Source of the DNA: JADFOJ01 sp041580235
GTDB taxonomy: Bacteria > Planctomycetota > Phycisphaerae > Phycisphaerales > SM1A02
Reading direction: 5' to 3'
Length of the DNA: 50,276 bases
Assembly (NCBI GenBank): GCA_041580235.1
Contig: JBFGEG010000010.1
Span: 1 to 50,276 of the forward strand
Below are positions 34,223 through 43,096 of the stretch, piece after piece; position 1 is the first letter of the stretch; each line of letters begins with the position of its first letter. Under the pieces are notes generated by a model. It did not search any database. It was not told the origin of the DNA and saw nothing but the letters and a program-made list of their open reading frames with translations. Position numbers and translations under genes: made by a program.

Positions 34223-35553
34223 CGTTTCGCTCCCGTTCGCGCACACTTGGAGGGGGGATCATCGTTCTCGCCGCGCCCATGACGCTGCTCGTGGCCGGGT
34301 GCGCCAGCTCGCAGCGGAGCGAGATGAAGGCGGAGCAGACGATCGGCCCCGGCAAGCTCACGGTTTACGAGGTCCAGGCGGAGGTGCTGGGGTACGCCGA
34401 CAACTTCGCCAGCCTCATCGCCGAAGGCGCTGACCAGTTGCAGCGACGGATCACCGATCCTGCGGTGCGAGCGGACGTTCACGCCCAGAAGCTCGGCACG
34501 ATCCTGGGGGCGTACACCATCGCCACCGAGGCCAACCCGATCGCCGCCGTCATCGACATCACGGTGCTGGCGACGCTTACCCGCACGGTCGTCGAGGACT
34601 ACTGGATTCCGCAGGTCTACGGGGAAGCCGGCGCCCCGCTGCTGGACGCCTGCCGCCGGGCCGAGAGCGCGGCGTACACGATGGGGAGAAAGGTCCTCGA
34701 CGAGGCTCAGATCGAGGAGCTGAAGGCCACCGTCGTGAACTGGCGTGAGACGCATCCGAATCAGCGCTTCGTCTCGCACGTCCGGTTCGACGACCTGGCG
34801 CCGCTCCGCGGGAAGCGGGTCGCCGGCACCAAGCAGGGCGGTGGAAGCCTCCTCGGGCTGGTCGGGCTGGATCCCCTGGCCAACCTCGACCCCACCACGC
34901 GGGAGATCGAGCAGTCGCGGCTGCTCGCCGAGCGGATGTTCTTCTTCGTGGCGAGGCTGCCCTTCATCATCGGCTGGCAGGCGGAGCTGCTGGTGTACAG
35001 GACGGCGGCGACGAGCGAGACTCAGCAGATCGTCGCGGACGTGGATCGTTTCGCCACCGTCGCCGAGCGCTTCGCCGACTCGTTCGACGAGCTGCCCGAC
35101 GTGCTGACGGCCCAGCGTGAGGCCCTCCTGAACGACCTGCGGGTGGACGAAGGGGACCTCCGGGGAACACTGGCCGAGCTGCGGCAGACGATCGACGCCG
35201 GCACCGTGCTGTCGGGATCGCTGCAGACGACGCTTGGCTCCGTCGACGCGCTGGCAACGAAGTTCGAGCGTGACACGCCGTCGCGGGACACCCCGCCCGT
35301 CGAGCTCGCCGACGTGCAGGGGACGATCCAGCAGACGACCGTGGCCGCGGCGGAGCTGACCACGCTGGTCGAGTCCGTCGATCGGGTGCTGAGCGCGACG
35401 GAACCCGATCAGCGACTCGCGGAGCTGGAAGGGGCTCTCGCCCTGGCCGAGGCGAGCGGCCTTCGTCTGCTCAACCGGGTCTTTTTCGTGGGCGCCGGGC
35501 TTCTGGGCATCCTGGTCGTGGGCGCCGTGCTGATCGTGGTGCTCCGCCGGTAA
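34219..35553 (+). CDS. Lipoprotein with C-terminal membrane anchor, unknown function
   Basis: 444 residues. The N-terminal signal ends in LLVAGC (Cys28 a likely lipidation site). A helical soluble region follows, with an about 200-residue stretch (about 260-400) of heptad-like Leu/Ala/Thr (TLAELRQTIDAGTVLSG, LADVQGTIQQTTVAAAEL) suggesting coiled coils. The protein ends in a hydrophobic helix (about 417-441) and two Arg. Having both an apparent lipid anchor and a C-terminal helix is odd; one end may span the periplasm to the inner membrane. Its stop is seven bases from the convergent stop of the NapC-type gene. Coupled to the peptidase gene by ATGA. Confidence 0.65.
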   Translation: MTFRSRSRTLGGGIIVLAAPMTLLVAGCASSQRSEMKAEQTIGPGKLTVYEVQAEVLGYADNFASLIAEGADQLQRRITDPAVRADVHAQKLGTILGAYTIATEANPIAAVIDITVLATLTRTVVEDYWIPQVYGEAGAPLLDACRRAESAAYTMGRKVLDEAQIEELKATVVNWRETHPNQRFVSHVRFDDLAPLRGKRVAGTKQGGGSLLGLVGLDPLANLDPTTREIEQSRLLAERMFFFVARLPFIIGWQAELLVYRTAATSETQQIVADVDRFATVAERFADSFDELPDVLTAQREALLNDLRVDEGDLRGTLAELRQTIDAGTVLSGSLQTTLGSVDALATKFERDTPSRDTPPVELADVQGTIQQTTVAAAELTTLVESVDRVLSATEPDQRLAELEGALALAEASGLRLLNRVFFVGAGLLGILVVGAVLIVVLRR

Positions 35554-35559
35554 CTGACC

Positions 35560-36984
35560 TCAGCGGATCCCCGCCGCCGTTGACGACCGCCGGCCCCGCA
35601 GCAGCTCCAGGATCTCGGGGCTCGCCTCGTCCCAGGCCACGATCGTGTGGCACGCGCGGCAGTCCACGGTGATCACCTCCCCGTCCTTGGTCGCGTGATC
35701 GCCGGCGTGACAGCGAAAGCAGCCGGGTGACTGCTCGCTGTGGCCGAGATGGTCCTTGTAGGTGCCCCAATCGAGGTTCATGGATGGGAAGACGTTGCTC
35801 TCGTAGACGTCGGCCAGCACGCGGCTCGCCTGCTCGATGTCCCCCGCCCGCGCGGCCGCGAGCTCGGGATACTGAGTCTCGTAGAAGCTCGCCATGTGGG
35901 CGGCAATTCCGGCTCGTGCCTCGGCGTGCGAGGCGTAGCCCCCCCGAATCGCGCGCACGCCCTCGCGCCGGACGTAGGGGAGGTCTGTCGTGATGAACCC
36001 ACGCTCCAGGGCCAGGTCCACGGCCTGCTCCGCCCCGAAGAAAACGTGCGTCGGCCGGTTGTGGCAGTCGATGCAGTCCATGGTCCGCCACTCCGTCGGA
36101 CCGTCGTTGTCGGGGCCCTGGGTGAAGTACCGCTTGACGGTCCCGTCCTTGCGGGTCAGCTCCACCTCGTCGATCCGCTCGCGGCTGGGGTCCGACCGGT
36201 ACCGGATCCGAACGTCGGGATCGATGTGCCAGTGGATCCCCTGGGAGGCGGCGAAGTCCTGCCCGCCGACCTTCATCATGAGAATCGTCTTGGTCTCGGT
36301 GTTGGCCTGGTCCTCGGCGAACCGCGTGATCATCTTCGGCATGATCCCGTGAAACTGCGCCGGCCAGTGGCACTGCTCGCAGGTCACGTTGGAGGGCCGG
36401 AGATTGTGAACCGGCGTTTTAATGGGCCGGTCGTACAGATCGAAGGCAACGGACAGCAGCTGCCACGCGCCGGAAAGCTTGCTCTTGACGAACGAGCTCG
36501 TGCCGGGACCCACGTGACAGTCGACACAGTCCACGCGAGCGTGCGGGGAACGCTGGTACGCCGTGTACTCCGGGGACATCACCTCGTGGCAGACGGTGCC
36601 GCAGAACGTGTTGCTCTCCATGAAGTGAATCGCGCCGGAGGTGGCGGTCACGAGAATCACCACGCACACGCACATCATGATCAGGAACCTCATGAGACGC
36701 TGCCGCGTCTTCTTGACGTTGAGGTCGATGATGGGAAAGTTGGTCGCCTCGGAGCGTTTGCGCTCGCGCGCGACGCCCCAGGCGATGAGGATCAGTCCGA
36801 CAAAGAACACGGTAGGCAGGAGGATGTAGGTGATGATCCCGATGTAGGCGTTCGTCTCGAACCCCAGCATCTCAATCGCGATCATGGCGACAAGCAGGAT
36901 CCCGCTGACCAGAGCCACGGCGCAGCCGAGCTGGCTGATGGGGTTCCGCGAGAGAGCAGCGAGCAGGCCACGTGTTTCATGCAT
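35560..36984 (-). CDS. NapC/NirT-type (ImcH-like) multiheme cytochrome c
   Basis: 474 residues. Three N-terminal membrane helices (about 18-40, 46-70, 98-121), a layout like Geobacter ImcH, then a periplasmic heme domain. Six attachment sites are visible: CGTVCH (Cys128-Cys132-His133, a non-standard CX3CH), CVDCH (153), CEQCH (202), CIDCH (304), CFRCH (422) and CRACH (442). Family members oxidise membrane quinol and pass electrons to periplasmic cytochromes. It is the last gene of the leftward arm; 13 bases separate it from the redoxin gene. The ImcH comparison is based on helix layout and heme count, not on alignment. Confidence 0.88.
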   Translation of the reverse strand: MHETRGLLAALSRNPISQLGCAVALVSGILLVAMIAIEMLGFETNAYIGIITYILLPTVFFVGLILIAWGVARERKRSEATNFPIIDLNVKKTRQRLMRFLIMMCVCVVILVTATSGAIHFMESNTFCGTVCHEVMSPEYTAYQRSPHARVDCVDCHVGPGTSSFVKSKLSGAWQLLSVAFDLYDRPIKTPVHNLRPSNVTCEQCHWPAQFHGIMPKMITRFAEDQANTETKTILMMKVGGQDFAASQGIHWHIDPDVRIRYRSDPSRERIDEVELTRKDGTVKRYFTQGPDNDGPTEWRTMDCIDCHNRPTHVFFGAEQAVDLALERGFITTDLPYVRREGVRAIRGGYASHAEARAGIAAHMASFYETQYPELAAARAGDIEQASRVLADVYESNVFPSMNLDWGTYKDHLGHSEQSPGCFRCHAGDHATKDGEVITVDCRACHTIVAWDEASPEILELLRGRRSSTAAGIR

Positions 36985-36997
36985 GAATCGGCGGCTC

Positions 36998-38002
36998 TCA
37001 GAGCGGGCGGTCCCGCAGGACGCGTGTCAGGGACTGCCGGTAGTGCTCGAGCGCGCGGGCCGAATCGCCCTGGCGCTCGTAGATGAGACCGAGATAGTAG
37101 TGATTCTGAACGGGGTCGGGGTTGAACATGAGCGTCTCGCTGAGCACCGCCTCCGCCTGGTCAAGCTTGCCCGCGTGATAGAGCACAACGCCCTGCAGGA
37201 GGCGGCCGCGGCGCTGTCCGGGGTTCGCTGCGAGCACGCCGTCGACCACGGCGGCGGCCTCGTCGAGGCGGTTGAGCGAGATCAGCAGTGCCGCCAGATC
37301 GAGCCGCGCCCCCTCGTGGGCGGCCTCGACCTCCAGCGCCGCTCGAAGCTCCTGCTCGGCCTCGGCCGTCAGTCCTGACTTGCGCAGGATCTCGGCCGCC
37401 GCCCGGTGCCGGGCGATCCGGTCCTCGGGCCGGTCCCGCTCGAACGACGACGTCGTGAGATGCTGCCGCAGCGCCTCGTCATCGAGGCGACCCAGCGTGT
37501 GCTCGGCGTAAGCCGTGAGCACGTGCTCGTAGTCGGGCTTGTATGAGGAGATCACATGAGCCAGACGCCAATCAGCGTCGATCACGATCGTCGTGGGGAG
37601 CACGATCAGCCCCAGGCTCCCGTAGAGCTTGCGGTTGACATCAAGCAGAAGCGGCTGCTGCAGGCCCGCGGTCGCCCGGAGCCGCCGGAACCATGCCGCC
37701 TGGGTCGTGTCCGCGGTGGCGTAGATCAGCGTGACCGTGTCCCGCGGAAGCTGACGGTACACGGTCAACGCGCTCGCCGCAGCGTTTTCCGATCGACGCT
37801 GCTGCGCCGAGAGGAAGACGAGAATGACCGGCTTGCCCTCCAGCTGGGCCCGACCGACGCGCTGCCCGTCGAGCGTGGGAAGCGAGAATTCCGGGATCGG
37901 GTCGCCCAGCTTGGTCTGCCGCAGCTCGTCGGCGACGGCGGGACGGACGACAAACGTAGCCGCCAGCGCCGCAGCACACCACGCGGTGATGCATGTGTTC
38001 AT
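36998..38002 (-). CDS. Redoxin-fold/TPR protein lacking active-site cysteines
   Basis: 334 residues. Signal peptide about 1-25. The thioredoxin/peroxiredoxin fold (about 30-185) has PEFSLPTLDG, a hydrophobic strand ending VILVFLSAQQRRS (residues 65-71) and the cis-Pro loop VLPTT (Pro136). Where TlpA/AhpC proteins have Cys, this one has SAQQRRS, so it cannot do thiol redox chemistry through that site. The C-terminal half (about 199-334) carries TPR-type helix pairs (AEAEQELRAALEVEAAHEGA, LDEAAAVVDGVLAANP, GDSARALEHYRQSL). It is likely a periplasmic scaffold or binding protein in the cytochrome cluster. The ATG overlaps the upstream cytochrome stop. Confidence 0.8.
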   Translation of the reverse strand: MNTCITAWCAAALAATFVVRPAVADELRQTKLGDPIPEFSLPTLDGQRVGRAQLEGKPVILVFLSAQQRRSENAAASALTVYRQLPRDTVTLIYATADTTQAAWFRRLRATAGLQQPLLLDVNRKLYGSLGLIVLPTTIVIDADWRLAHVISSYKPDYEHVLTAYAEHTLGRLDDEALRQHLTTSSFERDRPEDRIARHRAAAEILRKSGLTAEAEQELRAALEVEAAHEGARLDLAALLISLNRLDEAAAVVDGVLAANPGQRRGRLLQGVVLYHAGKLDQAEAVLSETLMFNPDPVQNHYYLGLIYERQGDSARALEHYRQSLTRVLRDRPL

Positions 38003-39405
38003 GGGCTTGCTCCCGATTTCGGCCAGATCGCGGGCCGGTCCGGCTCCGGGTACTCGACAGGATTGACGCGGTCGTAGCCGTACGCCGCGTGACAGCCGGG
38101 AGAGCAGCGGCCGCCGGTGCTCGTCTTCTCGAAGCCGATGGGCAGCTCCCAGCCGCCGGGGCCGAAGGGCACGGAGTCGCGGATGTGCTTCTCCTTGCTG
38201 CTGGCGTGCGTCTCATGGCACGCCCGGCACGTGCGGCCCTTCTTGTCGCGGTTGACGTGCAGGAAGTGCAGGTTCAGGTCGCCGTTGCGGAAATCGGTCA
38301 GCGCGGTCGTGTGCCGGTCGAACACGAGCTGCTTGTCGTGGCAGCTGAAGCACAACGCGTAGCGCTCCTCCTTGAACGGCGCGTAGAACTCCGCCGGGTA
38401 CTCCTGCACGAGCATCCGGAAGTTGTCGCCGCCGTGGATGAGGTGGCAGGCGGCGCAGTTGTTCTGGGCGACAGGGCCGTGCAGGCTCGCGCCGGACTCG
38501 ATCACCGCCTTGATGTCGCCCAGCGTCACGCCGCTGTCGAGCCTGATCTCCCGGTCATGGCACTCGTAGCACAGCGACTTCATGTCCTTGACGAGCACCC
38601 GCGGGTGATCGCTGGCGTGGGGATCGTGGCAGTTGAGGCACTGGCGGTCGGTCGTCACCGCGGCATGCTGCGTGGCCGCGGTCTCCACCGTGTGCCGGAT
38701 CCCGTCGTGGCAGCCGACGCACAGGGCCTGGGGCTCCTGGTGCAGCATCATCGCGTGGTTGGAGGCGTGGGCGTCGTGGCACGATCCGCAGTCGGTCCGG
38801 GCGGGCTCGTGCACGTAGCGCATCGTCTCCAGCTGCGTCCGGGTCGTGACGTGACAACCGACGCAGACCTCCGACTCCGGTGCCGTGAGCAGCCCCGGGT
38901 ACGGCGAGGCGTGGGGCGCGTGGCAGACGGAGCAGGCGCCGACGGCGACGGGGCCGTGCACGTACCGATTCGCGTTGATCACGTCGTCATGACAGGTCTT
39001 GCAGAGCTCATCGACGGACGGGGCCTTCAGGAATCGCGTGTCCGTCCCCCCGTGCGGGTCATGGCAGCCGGTGCAGTCCCCCTCGGCGAGGGGCGCGTGG
39101 ATGACGGCGGCCCCGTCAAAGTCCATGTCGTGGCAGTAGGTGCAGAGATCCGCGCCCTGCCGGATCAGGCTGTAGGTGTGCTCCCGGGCACTCTCCAGCC
39201 GGTGACAGGCGCTGCAGGCGTTGATGAAGACGGGCCCGTGAACGGCGTCGTGGTCCTTGACGTCCGCGTGGCAGGTCGTGCACCGGGCCGCCTCGACGGG
39301 GCCGGTGGGCCGCTCGTCGGACCGGCCCTGCCAACCGAGCGCCAGGCCCACGGCGACGAGCAGGACTGCCCCGGTCAGAACCTTCGGCGTCGCACCTGTG
39401 CTCAT
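37999..39405 (-). CDS. 15-heme paired-CXXCH cytochrome c, paralogue 1
   Basis: 468 residues. An N-terminal hydrophobic segment (about 9-25) is a signal or membrane anchor. Fourteen CXXCH motifs run from CTTCH (Cys42) to CRACH, plus a last site CSPGCH (CX3CH, from 434). They occur in the alternating pattern HGPVxxGxCxxCHxPHAS then LCxxCH typical of doubled-CXXCH proteins. A conserved block TTALTDFRNGDLNLHF links motifs 13 and 14. Unlike its three paralogues, the first motif is ordinary CXXCH. It starts divergently from the CbcL-like gene with 79 bases between. Closest to paralogue 3 (138 bases of near-identity, noted separately). Expected role: periplasmic electron carrier. Confidence 0.92.
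   Translation of the reverse strand: MSTGATPKVLTGAVLLVAVGLALGWQGRSDERPTGPVEAARCTTCHADVKDHDAVHGPVFINACSACHRLESAREHTYSLIRQGADLCTYCHDMDFDGAAVIHAPLAEGDCTGCHDPHGGTDTRFLKAPSVDELCKTCHDDVINANRYVHGPVAVGACSVCHAPHASPYPGLLTAPESEVCVGCHVTTRTQLETMRYVHEPARTDCGSCHDAHASNHAMMLHQEPQALCVGCHDGIRHTVETAATQHAAVTTDRQCLNCHDPHASDHPRVLVKDMKSLCYECHDREIRLDSGVTLGDIKAVIESGASLHGPVAQNNCAACHLIHGGDNFRMLVQEYPAEFYAPFKEERYALCFSCHDKQLVFDRHTTALTDFRNGDLNLHFLHVNRDKKGRTCRACHETHASSKEKHIRDSVPFGPGGWELPIGFEKTSTGGRCSPGCHAAYGYDRVNPVEYPEPDRPAIWPKSGASP
38324..38461 (-). repeat. 138-base inverted duplicate, copy within cytochrome paralogue 1
   Basis: The reverse complement of 38324-38461 matches 44028-44165 in cytochrome paralogue 3 at 137 of 138 bases; the single difference is a synonymous GGC/GGT glycine. 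It encodes from CAACH through the next heme motif CFSCH to DKQL. The two copies are about 5.6 kb apart in opposite orientation. Confidence 0.9.
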
Positions 39406-39484
39406 GGTGCCGTAATCTAACGGCCCGTCTTTTTGGAAAGCAAGTGCCTGCAAGCAATTGGAGAGAACTAGGATTGCGTCCCCG
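39406..39484. promoter_or_regulatory. Divergent control region of the cytochrome cluster
   Basis: 79 bases between the two outward-facing arms, clearly richer in A and T than its surroundings (for example TCTTTTTGGAAAGCAAG). On the minus strand TTGCTT (39443-39438) and TAGATT (39419-39414) are 18 bases apart but would place the transcript start almost at the ATG. No good plus-strand promoter is evident by eye. AAGCAAGTGCCTGCAAGCAATT contains the spaced direct repeat GCAAG, a possible operator. Confidence 0.3.
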
Positions 39485-41677
39485 ATGACACGCGACCGCC
39501 TCATCTCCGCCATCCTGGTCGCCGTGGTGGGCGGCGTGGCGCCGACCGCCGCAGGGCAAGGCGACGACGCGCCCGAGAACCGCCGCTGTCTCGACTGCCA
39601 CGGCCAGCCGCACATCGCTCAGCTCTCGCCGCGTGATCGACGCACCATGGTGACGCTGTACGACCAGTTCCCGTCGGAGCAGGCGCTGGCCGGCGAGCCC
39701 GCAACGCGGCCCGGTCTGTACATCGAATACGACCAGGTGTACCGGTTCTCGGTCCACCGGCAGGTCGCCTGCGTCGCCTGCCACCAGGACTGCCTGGAGC
39801 TTCCGCATCCGCCACGGCTGGAGCCGGCCCGCTGCGGCGACTGCCACGGGCAGGTCCAGGAGGAGTACGACCAGAGCGTGCACGCCCGCGCGATCAAAGG
39901 CGGCGACGAGTTCGCGGCCCACTGCGCCGACTGCCACGGTACCCACGACATCCTCTCCAGCCGCAACCCCCAGTCGCGCACGTACAAGCTCCGGCTCCCG
40001 TACACCTGCGCCTCGTGCCATTCCAACCAGGCGCTGATGGAGGCAACGGGCGTCCATCAACCGCTCGCGGCCGACCACTACGCCGACAGCATGCACGGCC
40101 ACTTCCTGCTCGACCAGGGGCTCCTCGCCGCCCCGTCGTGCAACGACTGTCACGGGGTCCACGACATTCGCAACGCCGAGGACCCCGCGTCCACGATCCA
40201 TAAGGACAACGTGCCCCAAACGTGCGGCGGCTGCCACACCGCCGTCCAGGAGACCTATGCCCGGAGCACGCACGGCCTCCTGCTGGCGGCCGGGGACGAA
40301 CGGGGCCCGGTCTGCACCACGTGCCACACCGCCCACGAGATCACCCGGCCCGGCGAGACGGCGTTCCAGGTGGCCAGCCAGGCCCTCTGCGGCAACTGTC
40401 ACGCCGACCGGCTCAGCCACTACCGCGAGACCTTTCATGGCAAGGCGATGGCGCTGGGGCTGCCCAGCGTCGCCGGCTGCCACGACTGCCACGGCCATCA
40501 CGACATCCTCCCCGCCAGCGACCCGGCGAGCCGCCTTTCCGACGAGAACCGGCTCGAGACGTGCCGGAAATGTCACCCGAAGGCGGGTGGCAACTTCGCG
40601 GGCTTCATCGCGCACGCCGACCACACCGATCGCCACAACTACCCTGTGCTGTTCTGGACCTTCGTGTTGATGACCGCCATCATCGTGGGCACGTTCGCGT
40701 TCTTCGGTCTCCACACGATCATGTGGTTCGCGCACGGCATCGTGGCGCGGCTTCAGAATCCGGCGGCCTTCCGCGAGGCCCGGGCGGCAGCGGCCCGCGA
40801 CACCGAGGAGTTCGTGAAGTTCAGGCCGTTTGACCGGTTCCTGCACGTGCTCGTGGTGCTCAGCTTCCTGCTGCTGGTGGCCACCGGCATGCCCTTGAAG
40901 TTCTACTACACCGGCTGGGCCCAGTGGATGGTCGGCCTCATGGGCGGCCTGGAGATGGCCGGCTTCCTCCACCGCGTGGGGGCCATCGTCACCTTCGGCT
41001 ACTTCGCGCTTCACCTGGGGAGCCTGGTGACGCGGGCGGTGCGCAACCGGCGGGATCTCCAGGACCCGCAGACGGGCAAGTTCCGAATCAAGCGGCTGCT
41101 GGCCGCCCTCTTCGGCCCCGACATGCCCGTGTTCACCCACCGGGACATCGCCGAGTGGTGGTCGCACCAGAAGTGGTTCCTGGGGCGGGGCCCGCGCCCG
41201 CAGTTCGACAAGTGGTCCTACTGGGAGAAGTTCGACTACTTCGCCGTCTTCTGGGGGGTGGCGGTGATCGGTGTCAGCGGGCTGGTCATGTGGTTCCCGG
41301 AAGCGTTCACCCGCGTTCTGCCGGGATGGATCATCAACGTCGCGCTCATCGTGCACAGCGATGAAGCGCTTCTGGCCGCAGGATTCATCTTCACGTTTCA
41401 CTTTTTCAACTCCCACTTCCGCCCCGACAAATTCCCGATGGATCCCGTGATCTTTTCCGGCCGCGTGAGCCGGACCGAGATGCTGCACGAGCGCCGGCGC
41501 TGGTACGACCGGCTGGTCGCCACGAACCGGCTCGAAGACATCCGCTATCGCGACGAGTGGTCGCAGTGGAAACGGGTGATGCACCCGCTGGGCTTCATCG
41601 CCCTCGTCATCGGGCTGGTGCTGCTCGTGCTCATCATCGTCGCCATGGGGTCGCGTCTCGTCGGCGCCGGTCCCTGA
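39485..41677 (+). CDS. CbcL-like 11-heme cytochrome c/b-type cytochrome fusion
   Basis: 730 residues. Signal peptide about 1-24. An N-terminal periplasmic domain (about 30-370) holds eleven CXXCH motifs from CLDCH (Cys35) to CRKCH (about 360). The C-terminal domain (about 387-725) has about six membrane helices with histidine pairs (FDRFLHVLVVLSF, GFLHRVGAIVTFGYFALHLG, IVHSDEALLAAGFIFTFHFF) expected to bind two b hemes. This arrangement matches Geobacter CbcL-type inner-membrane quinone:cytochrome oxidoreductases. ATG at 39485 is chosen over a TTG at 39458; it has AGGA about 11 bases upstream and gives a good signal peptide. It is first in the rightward arm. Confidence 0.9.
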   Translation: MTRDRLISAILVAVVGGVAPTAAGQGDDAPENRRCLDCHGQPHIAQLSPRDRRTMVTLYDQFPSEQALAGEPATRPGLYIEYDQVYRFSVHRQVACVACHQDCLELPHPPRLEPARCGDCHGQVQEEYDQSVHARAIKGGDEFAAHCADCHGTHDILSSRNPQSRTYKLRLPYTCASCHSNQALMEATGVHQPLAADHYADSMHGHFLLDQGLLAAPSCNDCHGVHDIRNAEDPASTIHKDNVPQTCGGCHTAVQETYARSTHGLLLAAGDERGPVCTTCHTAHEITRPGETAFQVASQALCGNCHADRLSHYRETFHGKAMALGLPSVAGCHDCHGHHDILPASDPASRLSDENRLETCRKCHPKAGGNFAGFIAHADHTDRHNYPVLFWTFVLMTAIIVGTFAFFGLHTIMWFAHGIVARLQNPAAFREARAAAARDTEEFVKFRPFDRFLHVLVVLSFLLLVATGMPLKFYYTGWAQWMVGLMGGLEMAGFLHRVGAIVTFGYFALHLGSLVTRAVRNRRDLQDPQTGKFRIKRLLAALFGPDMPVFTHRDIAEWWSHQKWFLGRGPRPQFDKWSYWEKFDYFAVFWGVAVIGVSGLVMWFPEAFTRVLPGWIINVALIVHSDEALLAAGFIFTFHFFNSHFRPDKFPMDPVIFSGRVSRTEMLHERRRWYDRLVATNRLEDIRYRDEWSQWKRVMHPLGFIALVIGLVLLVLIIVAMGSRLVGAGP

Positions 41678-41695
41678 GACCTAACATCAGCGCAG

Positions 41696-43096
41696 ATGCG
41701 GCTCTCGAGGTGCATGCTGCTCGTCGTTTCGGCCGCCGCGGCGGCGGCGGGCTGCGACCGCAGCGAGCCCACCGGCGTTGCCGGCACTGTGGCGGAGCCC
41801 CCCACGGCGTCCGTGCTGCCCTCGGCCCTCCCCGCCCCCCGCCCCACGCAGCCCCTGGGCCCCAACGTCGCCTGCATCACCGCCGAGTGCCACCCCCGCA
41901 TTGCCGCCGCCGCCCACGTTCACCCCACCGTCCGCGACGGCGACTGCCTGGTGTGCCACGAGCCCGATCAGGGCCATCACACCTATCCGCTCACCCGCCC
42001 GGGCGACGCCACCTGCACGATCTGCCACGATGTCGTGGGCAATCTCGAGCACCAGCACGCGGCGGACGAGGTGGCCGGCTGCACGACCTGCCACGACCCG
42101 CACGCCTCGCCCGCGCAGTTCCTGCTCACCTCGCCGTCCGTGGAGATCCTCTGCCAGTCCTGCCACGTCGCCCACGAAGGAGCGGTCCGCCACGGTCCCA
42201 TGGCCGGCGGCCAGTGCACCGCGTGTCACCTGCCCCATGAGTCCGAGTCACGAGGCCTGCTGCGGGGAGGCGACGGCCCCCGCCACTGCTTCCTCTGCCA
42301 CGCCGAGACGCAACGTGCGATCACGGAGGCCAGCCACGTCCACGCCCCGGCCGCCGCGGACTGCACGACCTGTCACGACCCGCACGCCTCGGATCACGCC
42401 CACGCCCTCCGCCTGCCGATCGATGAGGCGTGCTTCGCGTGCCACGAGGACCTGCAGGGCCAGGTGGCCTCGGCCGCGACCCCCCACGGGGCGGTCTTCA
42501 CGGCGGACCGCTGCGCCAACTGCCACGACGCACACGCCTCGGACCGCCCCGCCCTGCTGCGGGATCGTCAGGACGTGCTGTGCCTGGAGTGCCACGACAG
42601 GCCGATCGTCACGTCCGGCGGCCGCACCATTGGGGACATGATGCCCGCGATTCGCGAACGGCGCTTCCGGCACGGGCCCGTGCGCTCGGGTGACTGCACG
42701 GCCTGCCACAGCGTTCACGGCGCCAGCCACGAACGGCTGCTTCGCGAGCACTTCCCCGGCGAGTTCTACGCGTCGTTCGCCGTCGAGAATTATGCCCTGT
42801 GCTTCAGCTGCCACGACTCCGCCCTGGTCACCGAGCCGCGAACCACCACGCTGACCGGCTTCCGCGACGGCGACGTCAACCTCCACTTCGTTCATGTCAA
42901 CCGCGAGCGCAAGGGCCGCACGTGCCGCGCGTGTCACGAAATCCACGGCAGCAACCTGCCCCGGCATCTGTCCGAGGCAGTCCTCTTCGAGGGATCGAGC
43001 TGGGCGATGCCGCTTGCCTTCACGCCGACGACGACCGGCGGCAGCTGCGCCCCCGGCTGCCACCGGCCCATGTCCTACCAGCGAGGTGCGCCATGA
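41696..43096 (+). CDS. 15-heme paired-CXXCH cytochrome c lipoprotein, paralogue 2
   Basis: 466 residues. The signal ends in AAAAAGC (Cys20), probably lipidated, so this paralogue may be anchored to a membrane. Heme sites: an initial CITAECH (CX4CH, Cys60-Cys65-His66), thirteen CXXCH motifs, and a last CAPGCH (CX3CH, from 451). Between motifs 12 and 13 it keeps the family block TTTLTGFRDGDVNLHF. The CHDPHAS/CHDAHAS signature recurs. The ATG lies 18 bases after the preceding stop; the next gene overlaps by ATGA. Role: electron carrier between the CbcL-like protein and other acceptors, inferred from context. Confidence 0.92.
   Translation: MRLSRCMLLVVSAAAAAAGCDRSEPTGVAGTVAEPPTASVLPSALPAPRPTQPLGPNVACITAECHPRIAAAAHVHPTVRDGDCLVCHEPDQGHHTYPLTRPGDATCTICHDVVGNLEHQHAADEVAGCTTCHDPHASPAQFLLTSPSVEILCQSCHVAHEGAVRHGPMAGGQCTACHLPHESESRGLLRGGDGPRHCFLCHAETQRAITEASHVHAPAAADCTTCHDPHASDHAHALRLPIDEACFACHEDLQGQVASAATPHGAVFTADRCANCHDAHASDRPALLRDRQDVLCLECHDRPIVTSGGRTIGDMMPAIRERRFRHGPVRSGDCTACHSVHGASHERLLREHFPGEFYASFAVENYALCFSCHDSALVTEPRTTTLTGFRDGDVNLHFVHVNRERKGRTCRACHEIHGSNLPRHLSEAVLFEGSSWAMPLAFTPTTTGGSCAPGCHRPMSYQRGAP

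Noticed and set aside
39116..41584. 822-codon open frame opposite the CbcL-like gene
   Set aside because: Antisense shadow produced by high third-position GC; the sense frame has eleven CXXCH motifs and membrane helices.
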